Made by a program: the position numbers and the translations under genes. A DNA stretch of 64,000 nucleotides from Marthasterias glacialis (taxonomy: Eukaryota > Echinodermata > Asteroidea > Forcipulatida > Asteriidae), in assembly GCA_911728455.2 (NCBI GenBank), contig OU452230.1, forward strand, positions 7,176,512-7,240,511. The letters are read 5' to 3'. Below the pieces are notes generated by a model. That model worked only from the letters and a program-made list of their open reading frames with translations, had not been told where the DNA came from and did not search any database. Within the stretch, counting starts at the first letter, position 1. Each line of letters begins with the position of its first letter. Below are positions 41,483 through 53,279 of this stretch, in pieces.

Positions 41483-43642
41483 GTAGCTGTATAAAACTGT
41501 TTTTAAAGACCTACATCTGTGAAATCAGTTAGAGTTATTCAACATTACTCTGTTGTACGTAACAGTGTCTTTATATAAAACAAACACGTATTGGATGAGA
41601 CACTGCAAAGTCAAGTTCATCCCAATCCCACACGGCAAAATGAGCCAGAGCACCGTTATATAAGTCATAATTCAATTACACTTATACTGACATTAACATT
41701 ATCAAATTACTTCTATTAGTTTTTTTTTAAAAAGAAGTTTACAGATTTATAGGCTAAATACTCCCGATCAGTTTCATTATGAAAGTGTACATAACAACTT
41801 ATACGAACAGTTTTCCTTCTGTGGCACAACTTGGTCAAAGAATGTTTAAAATTCACAACATCGGCAAGTGTCTAGAATTTTCTCTTCTAAAGCTCCCTCG
41901 CGGCCACAAGTTTCCTTAAATTTAACCAACATGACTTGATGACCCAACTCTGTCAGTAGATGGACTTCTTGACTACACCAGAAAACAAGCGCCAGTCCTG
42001 ACTGAAGCGAGCTTGACAGCAGAAATCAATGGTGCATTTTTATAAAGTTCACGTTATGTACAAGCAAGATTCCCAAACTGTACAGAGAAAAACACCACTC
42101 CCCATATTATTATCCCTTCGATCAATTCCTCAGTTAAGTTACATTGATTCGAAATGTAGAAAATCTAAATGGTCAATAACGTGTAAACAGAGGACTGGTT
42201 TAACTCTAATGAAAGCCTGAAAGAGGAATACATTGGAAAGATTTAAAGCCAACAACAATTGGGATGAGCGGGGGGATTAGCCAATTCTGAGATTACTAAT
42301 TAGAACAAAAAGAAGAAAAAAATGTGCACAGTTGATTTTATTATCATATTATTTTATTGGATACCAGTTGTTGTATGGTTTTGACAATTACATATGTATG
42401 TATACAAACTGTACATTCGAACGATAATGATTGGATACAATACCATCCAGGGTATGTTACTGTTTTGTTTTAAGCCCCATTTACTGTAATCACAAAAGAA
42501 AGTTTGTAGGAAAATATATGTATGAATGCTTTAATAAATATCCCATCAATTTCAGAAACATGGGGAAGGGTTTGCTTGACAAACCCACTGCATTAAGTAA
42601 ACACAAATTAAATCAGAAAACTGCTACTTCCAAACTGCAGCTTGAATGCCAACTTTGAAAGAACAACTCCCTTAAAGAAAAACCTGATTTAATTTTCAGT
42701 GATTACAGAGAACATAAAACTGACATAGCAGTAGACAGCATCATGGTTTTATATCTACATCCAAGTGAGTCAAAAGCTCAGCTAATTTGGTGTTGCATTC
42801 CAGCAAATTAAACTTACAAAAGTTGGAGTTATGACACTACATCAACTGTCACACCAATCTCCTATATGTTTCAAAGAAGCCACACTGAAAACTACAAATT
42901 AAGGCTTCTTTTCACAAACTTTACAGCGAGTGAATTCATGGTGCTTATGTGAAAATCACAATGTTACCCAATACTGTACTTATTGCTTAAAATGTACCAT
43001 GCTGCAATCTTTGTTTTATTTATAATTTTTTGGGGCCGAGGTCCTTGGACAGAAACGAGAATCTCTGTTGCCTATCATGCCTATAGTAGATTATATCAGT
43101 TAAACTGCAGTATTTCCTAAATTTGTACGGGGAGATCATTTTTTTTAAACTCCTGCACATGTACTGGGGGGGGGGGATACCGTGTAATTAATTGATTACT
43201 CAGGAAATATGTTATTTTTAGTCTGTCTAAGCAGCTGAATTTGGGAAACAATTTAAGCCTAATTTTCAAACAGGAAATCCCAAATATCAACCTCATTTCT
43301 CTCTGTTGCTTCCCTTTTTAAAAATGTTTTGTTTTTTTTCTCAAAGGTTTAACATCTTATCATATGGGGAGTGAAGGATTTGCGGAGGTGGGGGGGGGGG
43401 TGTAATCATTCATAAAAATCTCAGATTTAACATAATTGGCCCTTCCACGTTATTACTGTGAAGAGGACACTTACATGGATACATGCAGTGCAGTGGCCTA
43501 ACTGGACTCTTTCATTTGGGGGACAGAGAAATCATTTAGGAGGGGGGGGGGTTGCTTTTTGATGTATCGATCCGTTGATCTTTGCATTTTCTTTAAATAT
43601 CAGTTGGGGGGTAAGAGGTCAAGGGGACAAGGGGTCCTGAGT

Positions 43643-43683
43643 AAGGGTCGGGGCGGGGGGTGGGGGGGGGAGGGGTGGGGTGG
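43643..43683 (+). other. guanine-run tract (G-quadruplex-type sequence)
   Basis: At least five runs of three or more G within 41 bp (GGGTCGGGGCGGGGGG and onward). Other G runs lie near 43170, 43390 and 43540, so 43.15-43.69 kb is a G-run cluster. It is on the strand opposite to the minus-strand gene's mRNA, if it is within that gene. Confidence 0.6.
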
Positions 43684-43877
43684 TTACACTACTGGGATGC
43701 GTATGAAGCTTCTATGAACATGTTTAATCACAACTAGTTTTCTCATTCATAGTTTAATTGTTATTACCCTACATATGCACAGGACAAAATAAACACTTCC
43801 CAGACTCATGAAGAATGAGTTCTTAAAAACCAATTTTATAAAGTGAACCATTTAGGGAAAAAAAAATAATTCATAAC

Positions 43878-43938
43878 CTTAGAGATTTGCTGATGGAGAT
43901 TTTGTTCTCTTTTGTTTGTCCTGGATAATGTTTGCAGC
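43878..43938 (-). CDS. possible upstream exon of the zinc/WD40 gene
   Basis: 61 nt between acceptor tgttcag and donor GTTATG. Two of three frames are open; one reads LQTLSRTNKREQNLHQQ, which is coiled-coil-like. Its phases do not join directly to the 47434 exon or to the 38756 microexon, so either a further exon is missing or this is not an exon. Confidence 0.25.
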
Positions 43939-44792
43939 CTGAACAAAAAAACAACTGATGAACAAATAAAACACCTATGTTAAATGACAAATAGAGGGAA
44001 CACTGAGTCACAAGTCAATGAGTAAATTACATTTTTATTTTGGCTGATGAAGTGTTTCTCCCAGTTTTGTTTGTTTATTGTCTTCAAGGCTTCTCATAAA
44101 GCTCAACAATAAATGGTGCTTAGAAAATATGCGAACAATAAACATGTACACCACATGGTAATTTGGCTGGTAAGCTGTTTCTGCCAAGCAAGACCTTGCT
44201 GTGCTAAGCATTTTAGTCTGCTTGAAAATAACAGCTTACTGAAATTGGGCCTCAAGTGTTTCTGTCAAGCTACATTGAACAGATTACCAGCTAAAGTACA
44301 CACATTCTGTGTGGAAATGTAGCTGGTATCCAACAACTTTGTGAAGTTTTCTTGTATTTTGTCCACATTCAAATTTGATGTTCCCAATTAAAATGCATGG
44401 AGGGGATATAGTCTGGTCCTCTTCCCTGAAAAGCAAAATATAACTAAAATGATCAATGGGTTTCACTGGGAACTTGACAAGGATGGTAAGAACCCTGAGG
44501 TTTTTCCCAAACCTGGGCTCATCATGCTAGGGCTCTGGGCTCTGTTTGAAATTGAAGCACGGTGCAAAGTGCAAACTGCTCCAAAATTGATGACCAATCC
44601 CAAGCAAGAACAAGAGCCCCTGGACAGTAAAATGTTTAGTTTTTGCACCGTTTTGTGTGTATGTACATAATAAATATGCAAAGCTCTGTGAGATTTGATG
44701 ATTTACTTAAGTAGAATAAAAGGCCGGGTCAATGTAGGGGTAAGTGCAGGGCGGAAAAAAATGATGCGGGCAAGGTACAAGACTGTGCCTAA

Positions 44793-44966
44793 TCTCATAC
44801 AAAACGTAGCTAAATACAACAAATTATGCTCACCTGAAAAAGGCTTACCAACCAAAATACCACTCTACATGCATGATCTGTGATTGGTATCCAGCTCATT
44901 TATGCTTAGCAGAAAATTGTTAAGCAACACTTTGTGCTTAAGCAGCTCTATGAAATTGGGCCCAGC
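44793..44966. mobile_element. hairpin-family copy
   Basis: Ends TGCTTAAGCAGCTCTATGAA then ATTGGGCCCA at 44957. The left arm is eroded (ACGTAGCTAAATACAAC). Confidence 0.7.
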
Positions 44967-45346
44967 TGGTGTGTTGTTGAGAACACAGTAATGCAGACCT
45001 GGAAAAACCCTGAGCACAATTTCAGGGGACCAGGAAAAAGAGCTCTGTCCAAAATTACTGAACACCCTAATTCCCTCTTACTACGCGATGTATGCATAAT
45101 CCATTCAATATCTGAGTTGGGGTTTAGCATAGGAAATTTGACTTGTCATAGAATTAGCCTTTATTGGCCCTGCTTGTGTAGGAAAACACTGCAGCAACTT
45201 TGTGTACTGTAGCATACATTATCTGTATTCAGACTTAATCAATACATACAAGTACATATATTAAACTAATTTGGTAAGTTGGTTTGTCCCTGTTGACTTT
45301 GAGGAGAGTTGGTTGATCACTGACGATTGTTTCGATGTCACCAGAG

Positions 45347-45609
45347 CCCAATTTTATAGAGCTGCTTAGCAGCTGATTTTGTGCTTACTGTGTGATTTCC
45401 ATTGCATAGTGCTGCTAACCCTAACAGTAAGCCCAGGAAAAGGCAGCTTTCTGGTGCTTACTGTAAGGACTGACACAATGCAAATCCACGGTGAACGCGC
45501 AAACTGGCGGCCTATTTTTCTTGCTAACCTGTGAATTATCTTGCTTACCCGTGACATACATACAGTGTATCCACTTCAAGCACATTTTTCTGCTGCAGTA
45601 GTAAGCAAA

Positions 45610-45641
<32 letters not shown>

Positions 45642-45677
45642 AGCTTACCCGTATGCAGCTCTATGAGATTGGCCCAA
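45347..45677. mobile_element. hairpin-family copy with poly(A) insertion
   Basis: GAGCCCAATTTTATAGAGCT at the left and CAGCTCTATGAGATTGGCCC at the right. The interior is longer than usual and is interrupted by a 30-bp A-run (45608-45642), perhaps a retroposed tail. Confidence 0.7.
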
Positions 45678-45789
45678 GGGCTTAATGGGGTGGTTTGTTG
45701 AACCCGGGTGTTAGTCAGAAAATGTTTGTAAACTTGCTTTTTCAGGCATGATATTAATTTGGTCCTAGAAAAAAAAGTAGAACATTTGT

Positions 45790-45915
45790 TATGCTCGTAA
45801 AAGAACCCAGTTACACTTACAGCCATGAAAAAGGGTTTGCCCCGGTGTTTCTGGCAGTGGCAGCTGAATGCACCGCAGTACCTTTTAAGCCATTGCAAGG
45901 TGCTACATAATTGGG
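45790..45915 (+). mobile_element. SINE fragment, 3' part only
   Basis: GTAAAAGAACCCAGTTACACT, GGTTTGCCCCGGTGTTTCTG and CATTGCAAGGTGCTACATAA match the 3' body of 49518-49862. There is no tRNA head. Confidence 0.6.
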
Positions 45916-46170
45916 ACTCATAATTCAAAAACTTCAAAAACCTGTCTTAAAAATAACACAACAAGCACCTTGAGTACCTAATTGTTGGTAGATACATGCT
46001 CTATATAAGACTCCGGTATTATTAGACTTCTTAGACTATATAACAAAATCAGAAATCAGATTTAAGTGAGAAGAATATCATGCCTGTATGTTCCAAAATG
46101 GGGCATCAAATTTGCTCATGTACAATATACTGTTACATGTTACAAATGAATGAAAAAGTAGGGTGCCCCA

Positions 46171-46348
46171 ATAGACCTTTATCATGCTGCCACCATCTTG
46201 GTCATGTTCTCTGTATCAAATAACAGTAATAGATGCTAGTATTCATTGTACAAAAAGGAACCAGACTATTTGCCCTTCCAGCCTCGGTTGGGTTACATTG
46301 GTTTGAATGGGAGAAAATCAAGACGGCCGCAACATGATAAAGGTATAT
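46171..46348. mobile_element. 178-bp TIR element (copy 2)
   Basis: Same sequence and orientation as 2477-2658 with a few substitutions; the TIRs begin ATAGACCTTTATCATG. It lies in the stretch upstream of the 43.9 kb weak exon. Confidence 0.8.
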
Positions 46349-47433
46349 TGCAGGCGTCAAAAAGAGGTCTGAATGCATCCCTAGCTAATACCTTTGGTTT
46401 CACAAAGTCTTACTGCCCGCAAAACACAGCACCTGCTGAATATATTATTATCCCCACAGAATGGGGCCAAAAATTGTACCGTTTATTGATTACAGCTGAG
46501 GTCGGGAAGGGGGTAGGGGAGAGGTGGATCACCATGCCTTGCAACCCATTAAGTAAATCAATACATGTGTACGCAACAAATGTTCGCTGCAGTTTTTTTA
46601 GACCACGCTAGATGTGTCTTATGTTAGTCATCGTGCTCAATATTGTTGTAACCTTTCTGGAGGTCCAGTTTTTTTTTTCAGTACAAAAAGGTTACAATAC
46701 TAAACAACTGACTACAACTTCTATTGTAAACGATTCATGCATTAGTAAACACATAAATTTCATCCAATTACATACTGATGTTTTTTAATACTTGGGTACA
46801 TGCCAACTTTTTGAGCTTTATTGATTTAAAGGGAAAGTACGTCATTGTTTTCTGGAAGAGCTGACTAACTCGCGCGCTCTTCAATAAGCCATTTTGAGAT
46901 GTGGTGGACACATTACTAGGGCACTATTTGGTTTGGGTAAATTTGTCTGTATACACCCAAACCAAACAGTGCACTCCTATAGTGTCGGCCATCCCACAAA
47001 ATGGCTAATATGCACACCATACAAACAAACAACCTGTGAAATTTTCAGAGCAAATTCACATTTTAGAAAAAACAGTGAATAGCGATTTGTGTTTTGTCAA
47101 GGATTTCGTGTTCATTCATCAACGTGCTTATTTTATTTGCTGCGATGAGGCGTAATATTTGGCCTTGGGAAAAAAGTAGCAACATTCTTTTGAATACAAG
47201 GGCTGAGACACATACAGTATGTACATATGGTATGGGCCTTTAGGCTATCTAATAACAACTTTGCTGATTTTTATGAGGGCAAAACAATCGGATTAATGTA
47301 GAAAGACCATCATGCCTGTGCAATGGAAAAAATCAACGGGGATTTTGGAATCTTCCAAACACTGTTTTCTGGACTTTGATGGTATTTCAGATGCAAATAC
47401 TCCTCTGAAGAATTGGTACTACCTTCAGCTCAC

Positions 47434-47517
47434 CTGAGTTATTTTCATCTTAATGTTTTCTTCTTGCAGCCCCTTACGAAGAGTGGCTTTTAAGCCTTGA
47501 TTGGGGTGAATTTGCAT
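47434..47517 (-). CDS. possible first coding exon of the zinc/WD40 gene
   Basis: An open frame from ATG 47517 encodes MQIHPNQGLKATLRK, then GLQEENIKMKITQ, and stops at a good donor (CAG then GTGAGC). The Leu/Glu/Lys pattern suggests a helix or coiled coil. No convincing acceptor precedes the ATG, so it may be a first exon. The link to the downstream exons is not shown, because the phase does not match the 38756 microexon. Confidence 0.35.
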
Positions 47518-48714
47518 AAAAACATATATATAAAAGAATGGTATGAAATAAATAATTCTAAGTGAAACTAATCCAAATTTTGTTGACAATAATCAGTCCA
47601 CTCCTTTACTTAAAAAATATAAACAATTTGAGTTGTTTTAGCAGAGTTGCAGGCAACTTTCCTGGTAGATTTTACTTATTTTTAATTACATCAAATATGC
47701 GCACTTTACATAGTCAACTACAACATGATGCACACCTTACTAGTTAAGTATAACCCTTTGCATATCAGCATTGTCATTAAAGACTCCAACGCGTCAAATA
47801 GCGCCCTCACTGAGGCCAAAAGAAGGCACATCATTGGCTGATGGTTGTGCTATACCATGTGCAGACACCTTCGCATTTTGACTATTTTGTCCTCAGCTCA
47901 AACTGTATGTAAGGGCTTTATGTAAAATTCTTTTCCTCATTTTGAAGTACAATTTGGTTAAAGTATGCAGGAGTACATGCACCCGTATATAAATTTGAAA
48001 TTTGATATTTTCTTATTTGCAAGCTTGATACTTCAATCTTGTCAGGACAAGGCAGTTTTTCCTTAGTAAAGGGCACCTCTATGAGTTGTACTGGAACATT
48101 TTAAGGGGCACCAAGGCAATGACCAGGGGGGCATGGAGGGCAATTGCCTCCATTGCCTCCGTGAAGCATCAGGACTGTTTTGGGGGTTAGGTGATAGCTC
48201 AAAACAGAACTACATCTAATTAAATTGTTCCTCTGTATTAAATACTTTTAGAAAAACGCATAACTTTGGTAAGCTCAGAATAAAAATAAGTAAACAAGTA
48301 AATTATTTTCAAGGTGACAATAAGTCACTATTATGGTACATGACCAAGCATCGCTTGTAGCCAGGCATGTACATGTAACACAAACAATGATTTAAAAAAT
48401 TTGATCCTTGCATCCATTACTCAAACCTTTTTTCAACTTCTCCAAATAAATAAAAATTACCATTTACAAATTACACACAACAGAGCTTTTTGGAAGACAA
48501 TCAATGAATCAAAATTGCATTTTCCCCCCATGCTACACATTTAAAAAAAGGGTAGGTTTTATACGCTAAATAGTTCAATTTGGGAATAAATAATTAAATG
48601 AGTGAATAAGTTACATGTACATTCAAATGGTGGGATCACAGACCCTATTTCATTGAATGGTATATTTTTAAACTTTTGTTCAGAAATTATACATCTTCTG
48701 TACTTAATTCTTAA

Positions 48715-49071
48715 AGGTAGAATACAGGATTGGTATTCATAAAAATTATATAGTTCGTATCAGTCTGAAAGCTTACTGATTATGAAGTTTATACTAAGGT
48801 GCAAATCTTCTGTAGAAATGTTTCTGTCTGAAATACTGTCGAAGTCAAGCAAATAGAAGTTGAAGACCTTGATTTTAATTTTGGCTGTAACAATCAAAAT
48901 TAAGGACAATGTGTTGAAAGGTGTGCAAGGTTTTTCACTATTTTCTCCTGACTCAGACAACGGATTGAGCCCAAATTTTCACAGGTTTGTTTTTTCATGA
49001 ATATATTGAATCACACAAAGTAAGAACCCTGCACTATCGGCTTGACCAATCCTGTATTTTACCTTTAACAC
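48715..49071. mobile_element. TIR element of the ACAGGATTGG family
   Basis: The ends AAAGGTAGAATACAGGATTG and CAATCCTGTATTTTACCTTT are inverted. Same interior as 41118-41482. Confidence 0.75.
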
Positions 49072-49517
49072 CTAAACGGTGCCCATGCAACAATGTTGTT
49101 TGGAGATAACTCTAAGTAAACTCTCAGATTGGGTGATTCCACTCTACATGCGGAATCCCATTTTCTACATGTACAACATTTGCCAGTAAGTTGACAAAGT
49201 AATCAGAATAATTCAACTACACGGGTTGCGAATGGTGGAAAAACTGTGCACTGTAATGGGGGACGCTGGCGGCAGCAGACACAACGGTCTTTTTTTTTTT
49301 ACAGTTCTGAGTTTGCGCGCACATGCTCAGAACTGTGTGTGTGTAGTTCTGAGCGTGCACATTACTGGTAAGAACCGTGAAAAAGGACTGTTCAAAAGTC
49401 TCCTATTCCACTGTAAGCTACGCCCAGTTCACACAAACTGTCCTCAACTGATTACCAGAAGCCCATAGGAGTTGCATGGACTTATCTTTTTTACATACTT
49501 GTACGTTCTTGTGTTGT

Positions 49518-49862
49518 GGCGTGTCGTGGCCGAGCAGATAAGAACACCGGACTCAAGCCCTGGTGTTCCTGATCAGCAGAGTGTGGGTTCGAGTCCCGGT
49601 CGTGACACTTGTGTCCTTAAGCAAGACACTTAACCATTATTGCTGCGTCCTTCGGATGGGACGTAAAGCTGTAGGTCCTGTGTGTTGTGTAATGCACGTA
49701 AATGAACCCAGTGCACTTATCGAAAAGAGAAGGGGTTCGCCCCGGTGTTCCTGATTTGACCGGCAGCAGATTGCGCCACAGCACGTTGTGAACCATTACA
49801 TGGTGCTATGTAAAGGAATAATGCTATATAAGAACTGCGTATTATTATTATTGTATTATTAT
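49518..49862 (+). mobile_element. tRNA-derived SINE, best preserved copy
   Basis: Head GGCGTGTCGTGGCCGAGC, B box GGTTCGAGTCC, body CTTGTGTCCTTAAGCAAGAC and GTTGTGTAATGCACG. The 3' end is a (TATTAT)n-type run. Head, body and tail are all present. Confidence 0.85.
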
Positions 49863-50243
49863 TCTTCAAAGACTGACGTCTTATCAGAATTAAAAAGTCT
49901 CTGTCATAAGAAATGCTTTTGAAAGATGCAATGGGTGATTTTTGATAAAATTACGCACAGACTGGAAGTAACTGGCCTGTGCCCCAAAATTCCACAGCTG
50001 AGACTGTGGAGATTAAGTCCACAGTACACAAGCCATGGGGGTTTCCTGATAATACCAGTCGTACAAACTGAAGAAACCCATGCACCCAATGCTAGCCTGG
50101 AAGGTACATGTATGGCACTCTGTGGCAGCCTGTGGTACCAGTCTATAGGAGGGAGATTTGTTAAACGTATTTCACTTGTACATCATGTACGTGTTCACTG
50201 TCATACCTGAACCTATCGGACCAATTTAATAATGCTACTTTTA

Positions 50244-50415
50244 TCACAAGTGTTTGCTCAGCACAGAAAAATCTGCATTAGCAGAAACAGAATACCAGCC
50301 AAAATACAATGTGACACTCACTATCTGTGACCGGTTCTTTGCAAATTTCTGCTCAGTAGATAAATTTGCCTAACATTTTTTATTTCTGCTAAACAACTCT
50401 ATGGAACTACAGCCT
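50244..50415. mobile_element. hairpin-family copy near the basonuclin 3' end
   Basis: Contains AATACCAGCCAAAATACAAT and GACCGGTTCTTTGCAAATTT, as in other members. The right end reads AACAACTCTATGGAACTAC. It probably lies in or just past the basonuclin 3' UTR. Confidence 0.6.
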
Positions 50416-50621
50416 CATTTTGTACCTTGAGTAGGCAATGAAATCTGCTTGGAATTTTAGAGATTGTGGGCATTCTTTGCCGTGTACAGTATGACTTTGT
50501 GTTTTTAACAACACCACTATAAAACTTTTATGTATATTTAGATTTACGCACCAAGAATTTCCTCTATTCTGCACACATAAAAAAGATCCCCCGTATGATT
50601 TTGTTTAACAGAAAAATTGAC

Positions 50622-53279
50622 TCATTGGTGGAATTCCCCTTGAATATGATCAGACCCATCTGTGTTTCCGTCGGTTTCAAGACAATGTCTGTGCAAGTTT
50701 GGATTCTGGCTGTGTCTGTTCCGACTACGCACAGAGGAAAACATGAGATTACATCCCTGAATAGTACATTTGTGCATCTCCCGCAGGTGAATATTCTTGT
50801 AGTGGGTTCTCAGGGTATCTTTGGTGCTGTACGCCTTCTTGCAAATATTGCATATCAGACTGCCGACAAACTTGAAGGGGTGGCGTTCATGGGGCGGGGT
50901 GACGGGTGTGACGTTTGGCGAATTGAAGGGAGGGCTGTATGCCAGGGGAGACTGTCCGTTCTGATCCACCTGCATGATAAAGCGTTGGGGTGGGGATGCA
51001 CTAAATGAGGAAGAAGCAGAATGATCTTGCATGTTGTACCGGAGCTTATTCGGGGGTGAGTGAAGATTCTGCCTGGTTAGTCTAAGATCAATTTCAGTCG
51101 ATGAGAGTTGAATTCCGTTGTCACTATTTTCCAAATTCATATCAGTTGCTACGGCTGGTTGGTGGAGATTCGTTCCAATTCCCTCAGAAAAATCGGTGTT
51201 TTTCTGCGATTCAGGCAACTTGTGATTTGGTCTTTGTTCTGAATCATTTCCTTGGCCTGGCGCCAGACCAAATGTCGGCTCCGGTGGGCGAATCTGATCA
51301 AATCCGTCTTTTAAAGGAACGCCTTTTTCAAAAAGCTTTCTATGCAGATTGAAGTTGGTGCTGTGTCGATCGCGACTTCTTCTCGATGGGAACATTGCAT
51401 TGCAGCCTTCAATGGTGCAGGCGTGCATGAGTTTCAAGTGGACATTCTGGTAGTGGACTTTGACAGTTTGTTTGCTCTGGAATGTTTTACCGCACAGGTA
51501 GCACGAGGGAAGTCCGTCAGTGTTAATGTAGAAACAGGTGTCTAATCCGATGCCCATTTGCTCGGCAACATGATACCTGAGGTTATCCTGCTCCCGTAAG
51601 AGGCTGTCAATACCCTGAGGTTGACTGCTGGGTGTCTTTTCTGGAGACTGTCGCCCTTTGTGATTGAACATAGGAGGAGGAACATACTGATGCTCACTGG
51701 ACTGGTCTGCGTCATTCTGATGATTTGTTTCATAATCGGCAATATCGTCCAGGTCTATCCCTGTTTCATCCTCCTCAGCATCTTGCTGGATGCTGTCCTC
51801 CTGTGACGTCATGTCTTCCGTTTTGAACATGACATCCTCCTGACAATCTGCATCCTCCTCTTGTTTCTGAATGAAAACCTTCCTAGGCGCAGTGCTTTTG
51901 CGTTTCTTAAAGTGATGCACAGTAGGGGATTCTCTGTTTGGATGCAACTGCTCTTGAATGTCTACTGGTTTAACATCCACTTGATAGGACTGGGATTCCA
52001 TCTCGGCAGAATTCTCAGGTGGACAATCACTGTCCTCTTTTTTGATGTCTTCCATAAATTCTGATAATGAGTTATTGTCCGGGGCATCTTGGGCATTGTC
52101 ATCCTCAATGATCATTTCCGGGGATGAGTTCCGAAGTGACGTGACAGAATTTTCATTGTCACTGTATGCAGTATTTGAATCTTTGCTTTGTTTTTGGTCT
52201 TCCAAAATCACAACATCACCATCTTCCATCGCCACCTTTTCATCCGAATCCATCACCATACCAACATCATCTTCATTGTCACAGTTTTGTTCGGCTTGCT
52301 CAGGAGTCTCAGGCTGTATCTGAGCTTCTTCACCCTGAAAGCCGATCTTTCGTCTGTTACTGTGGGCACGTCGATTGTTATAAACTGTCCTGTGAATTCG
52401 TGGGCTTGGATTGGCACTATGGCGATTGCGACTTCTCAAAGAGCTAAACGCCATATTACATCCTTCCACTGTACACCTGTACTTCACTTTAAGATGCACT
52501 GCCCCGAAATGTATCTTCCACGTACCTTTGTCATAGAACCACTTCCCGCAAGTGTTACACTTAACTTGTTTGCTATTTGGAAGAACTGAGTATGGGGTCC
52601 AGGAACGCCTCTTTGAAAGAGTGATTTTTCTGAGGCCCTTATAAGAGAACCCAGACTGACGCTTGGCAGTGTGTGGAAACATACTAACACTACAGCTTAG
52701 TAATGGAGGCGCACTGGAACTGGTAGGGGAAGGTTCTCTGTGAACTGAATTCACAAGAGCAGAAGAAGGTTTCTTGGAGGTTTCTGGAGTTGCATTAACC
52801 CTACCACATGAGGGTACTCTGGAGTGGATAACGCCGGCATTTAACACTGTCTGTTCCAAGTTAGCCAGATGGATGTTGTGGGCCGCTACACTTGCACTCT
52901 GACCTGAGCATCTCTGTTCTGTAATTTGTTTTGGTAAGATCGTTTGATGCCTCTCGTCGTCCGGTCCATGGATGTCTCCTGGCAGCAATGGCTTCTGCAA
53001 AGGTCTTGGTGACTCCGCTGTTGCTGGGAGTCTCTCCACATCGTTTCCACTGTAGGAATTGTTCACCAGTTTTCGCCCGCCACCGATCCGCTCAATGAAA
53101 GCCCTGATATCAGATTCGTTCTTCTTCTGCACCTGCTGGGAGTCTTTCATCTGGAGCTCCTTCAGCATTACCTCTGCAATGGACTTGGTCTCGCCAAAAC
53201 GAAGGAACTGATTGAGAATGATGGGCTCCTCTTCGTTGCTGGATAAAGTCCATTGCTCAAGGACTTTTCCATCTTCATC
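50622..53279 (-). CDS. BNC2: basonuclin terminal exon with three zinc-finger pairs
   Basis: 2658 nt with acceptor ggaacccacag. It opens with [19 protein letters not shown] and FLRFGETKS, and encodes all six C2H2 fingers ([34 protein letters not shown] and [17 protein letters not shown] pair with CTVEGCN, CTIEGCN and CTIQGCN). It ends about 22 residues after the last finger at the stop at 50622-50624. Fingers 1 and 3 of the three pairs have SRNRHS; the middle one has SRDRHS, as in vertebrates. Confidence 0.93.
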   Translation of the reverse strand, partial: DEDGKVLEQWTLSSNEEEPIILNQFLRFGETKSIAEVMLKELQMKDSQQVQKKNESDIRAFIERIGGGRKLVNNSYSGNDVERLPATAESPRPLQKPLLPGDIHGPDDERHQTILPKQITEQRCSGQSASVAAHNIHLANLEQTVLNAGVIHSRVPSCGRVNATPETSKKPSSALVNSVHREPSPTSSSAPPLLSCSVSMFPHTAKRQSGFSYKGLRKITLSKRRSWTPYSVLPNSKQVKCNTCGKWFYDKGTWKIHFGAVHLKVKYRCTVEGCNMAFSSLRSRNRHSANPSPRIHRTVYNNRRAHSNRRKIGFQGEEAQIQPETPEQAEQNCDNEDDVGMVMDSDEKVAMEDGDVVILEDQKQSKDSNTAYSDNENSVTSLRNSSPEMIIEDDNAQDAPDNNSLSEFMEDIKKEDSDCPPENSAEMESQSYQVDVKPVDIQEQLHPNRESPTVHHFKKRKSTAPRKVFIQKQEEDADCQEDVMFKTEDMTSQEDSIQQDAEEDETGIDLDDIADYETNHQNDADQSSEHQYVPPPMFNHKGRQSPEKTPSSQPQGIDSLLREQDNLRYHVAEQMGIGLDTCFYINTDGLPSCYLCGKTFQSKQTVKVHYQNVHLKLMHACTIEGCNAMFPSRRSRDRHSTNFNLHRKLFEKGVPLKDGFDQIRPPEPTFGLAPGQGNDSEQRPNHKLPESQKNTDFSEGIGTNLHQPAVATDMNLENSDNGIQLSSTEIDLRLTRQNLHSPPNKLRYNMQDHSASSSFSASPPQRFIMQVDQNGQSPLAYSPPFNSPNVTPVTPPHERHPFKFVGSLICNICKKAYSTKDTLRTHYKNIHLREMHKCTIQGCNLMFSSVRSRNRHSQNPNLHRHCLETDGNTDGSDHIQGEFHQ

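Larger units (their letters stand above)
38757..47433. other. long intron or intergenic stretch with repeats
   Basis: Apart from the weak exon at 43.9 kb, no coding exon is supported. It holds an (AAAT)n run (about 39728-39762), a relatively GC-rich unexplained segment (about 40060-40560), many hairpin-family copies, one complete 365-bp TIR element (41118-41482), a guanine run (43643-43683), a poly(A) run (about 45608-45642), and a second copy of the 178-bp TIR element (46171-46348). Confidence 0.5.
47518..50621. other. interval between the basonuclin 3' end and the zinc/WD40 gene
   Basis: No coding exon is seen. It holds a TIR-family copy (48715-49071), the best tRNA-headed SINE (49518-49862) and a hairpin-family copy (50244-50415). 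The basonuclin 3' UTR should lie at its upper end. The promoter of the minus-strand zinc/WD40 gene could lie in its lower part, but no signal was identified. Confidence 0.45.

Noticed and set aside
43878..43938. 61-nt exon as a confident member of the zinc/WD40 gene
   Set aside because: No phase joins it to both the 47434 and 38756 exons, so it is listed only at low confidence.
50595..52589. Long plus-strand frames (133-137 codons) over the basonuclin terminal exon
   Set aside because: They are antisense shadows of the 2.7-kb coding exon.
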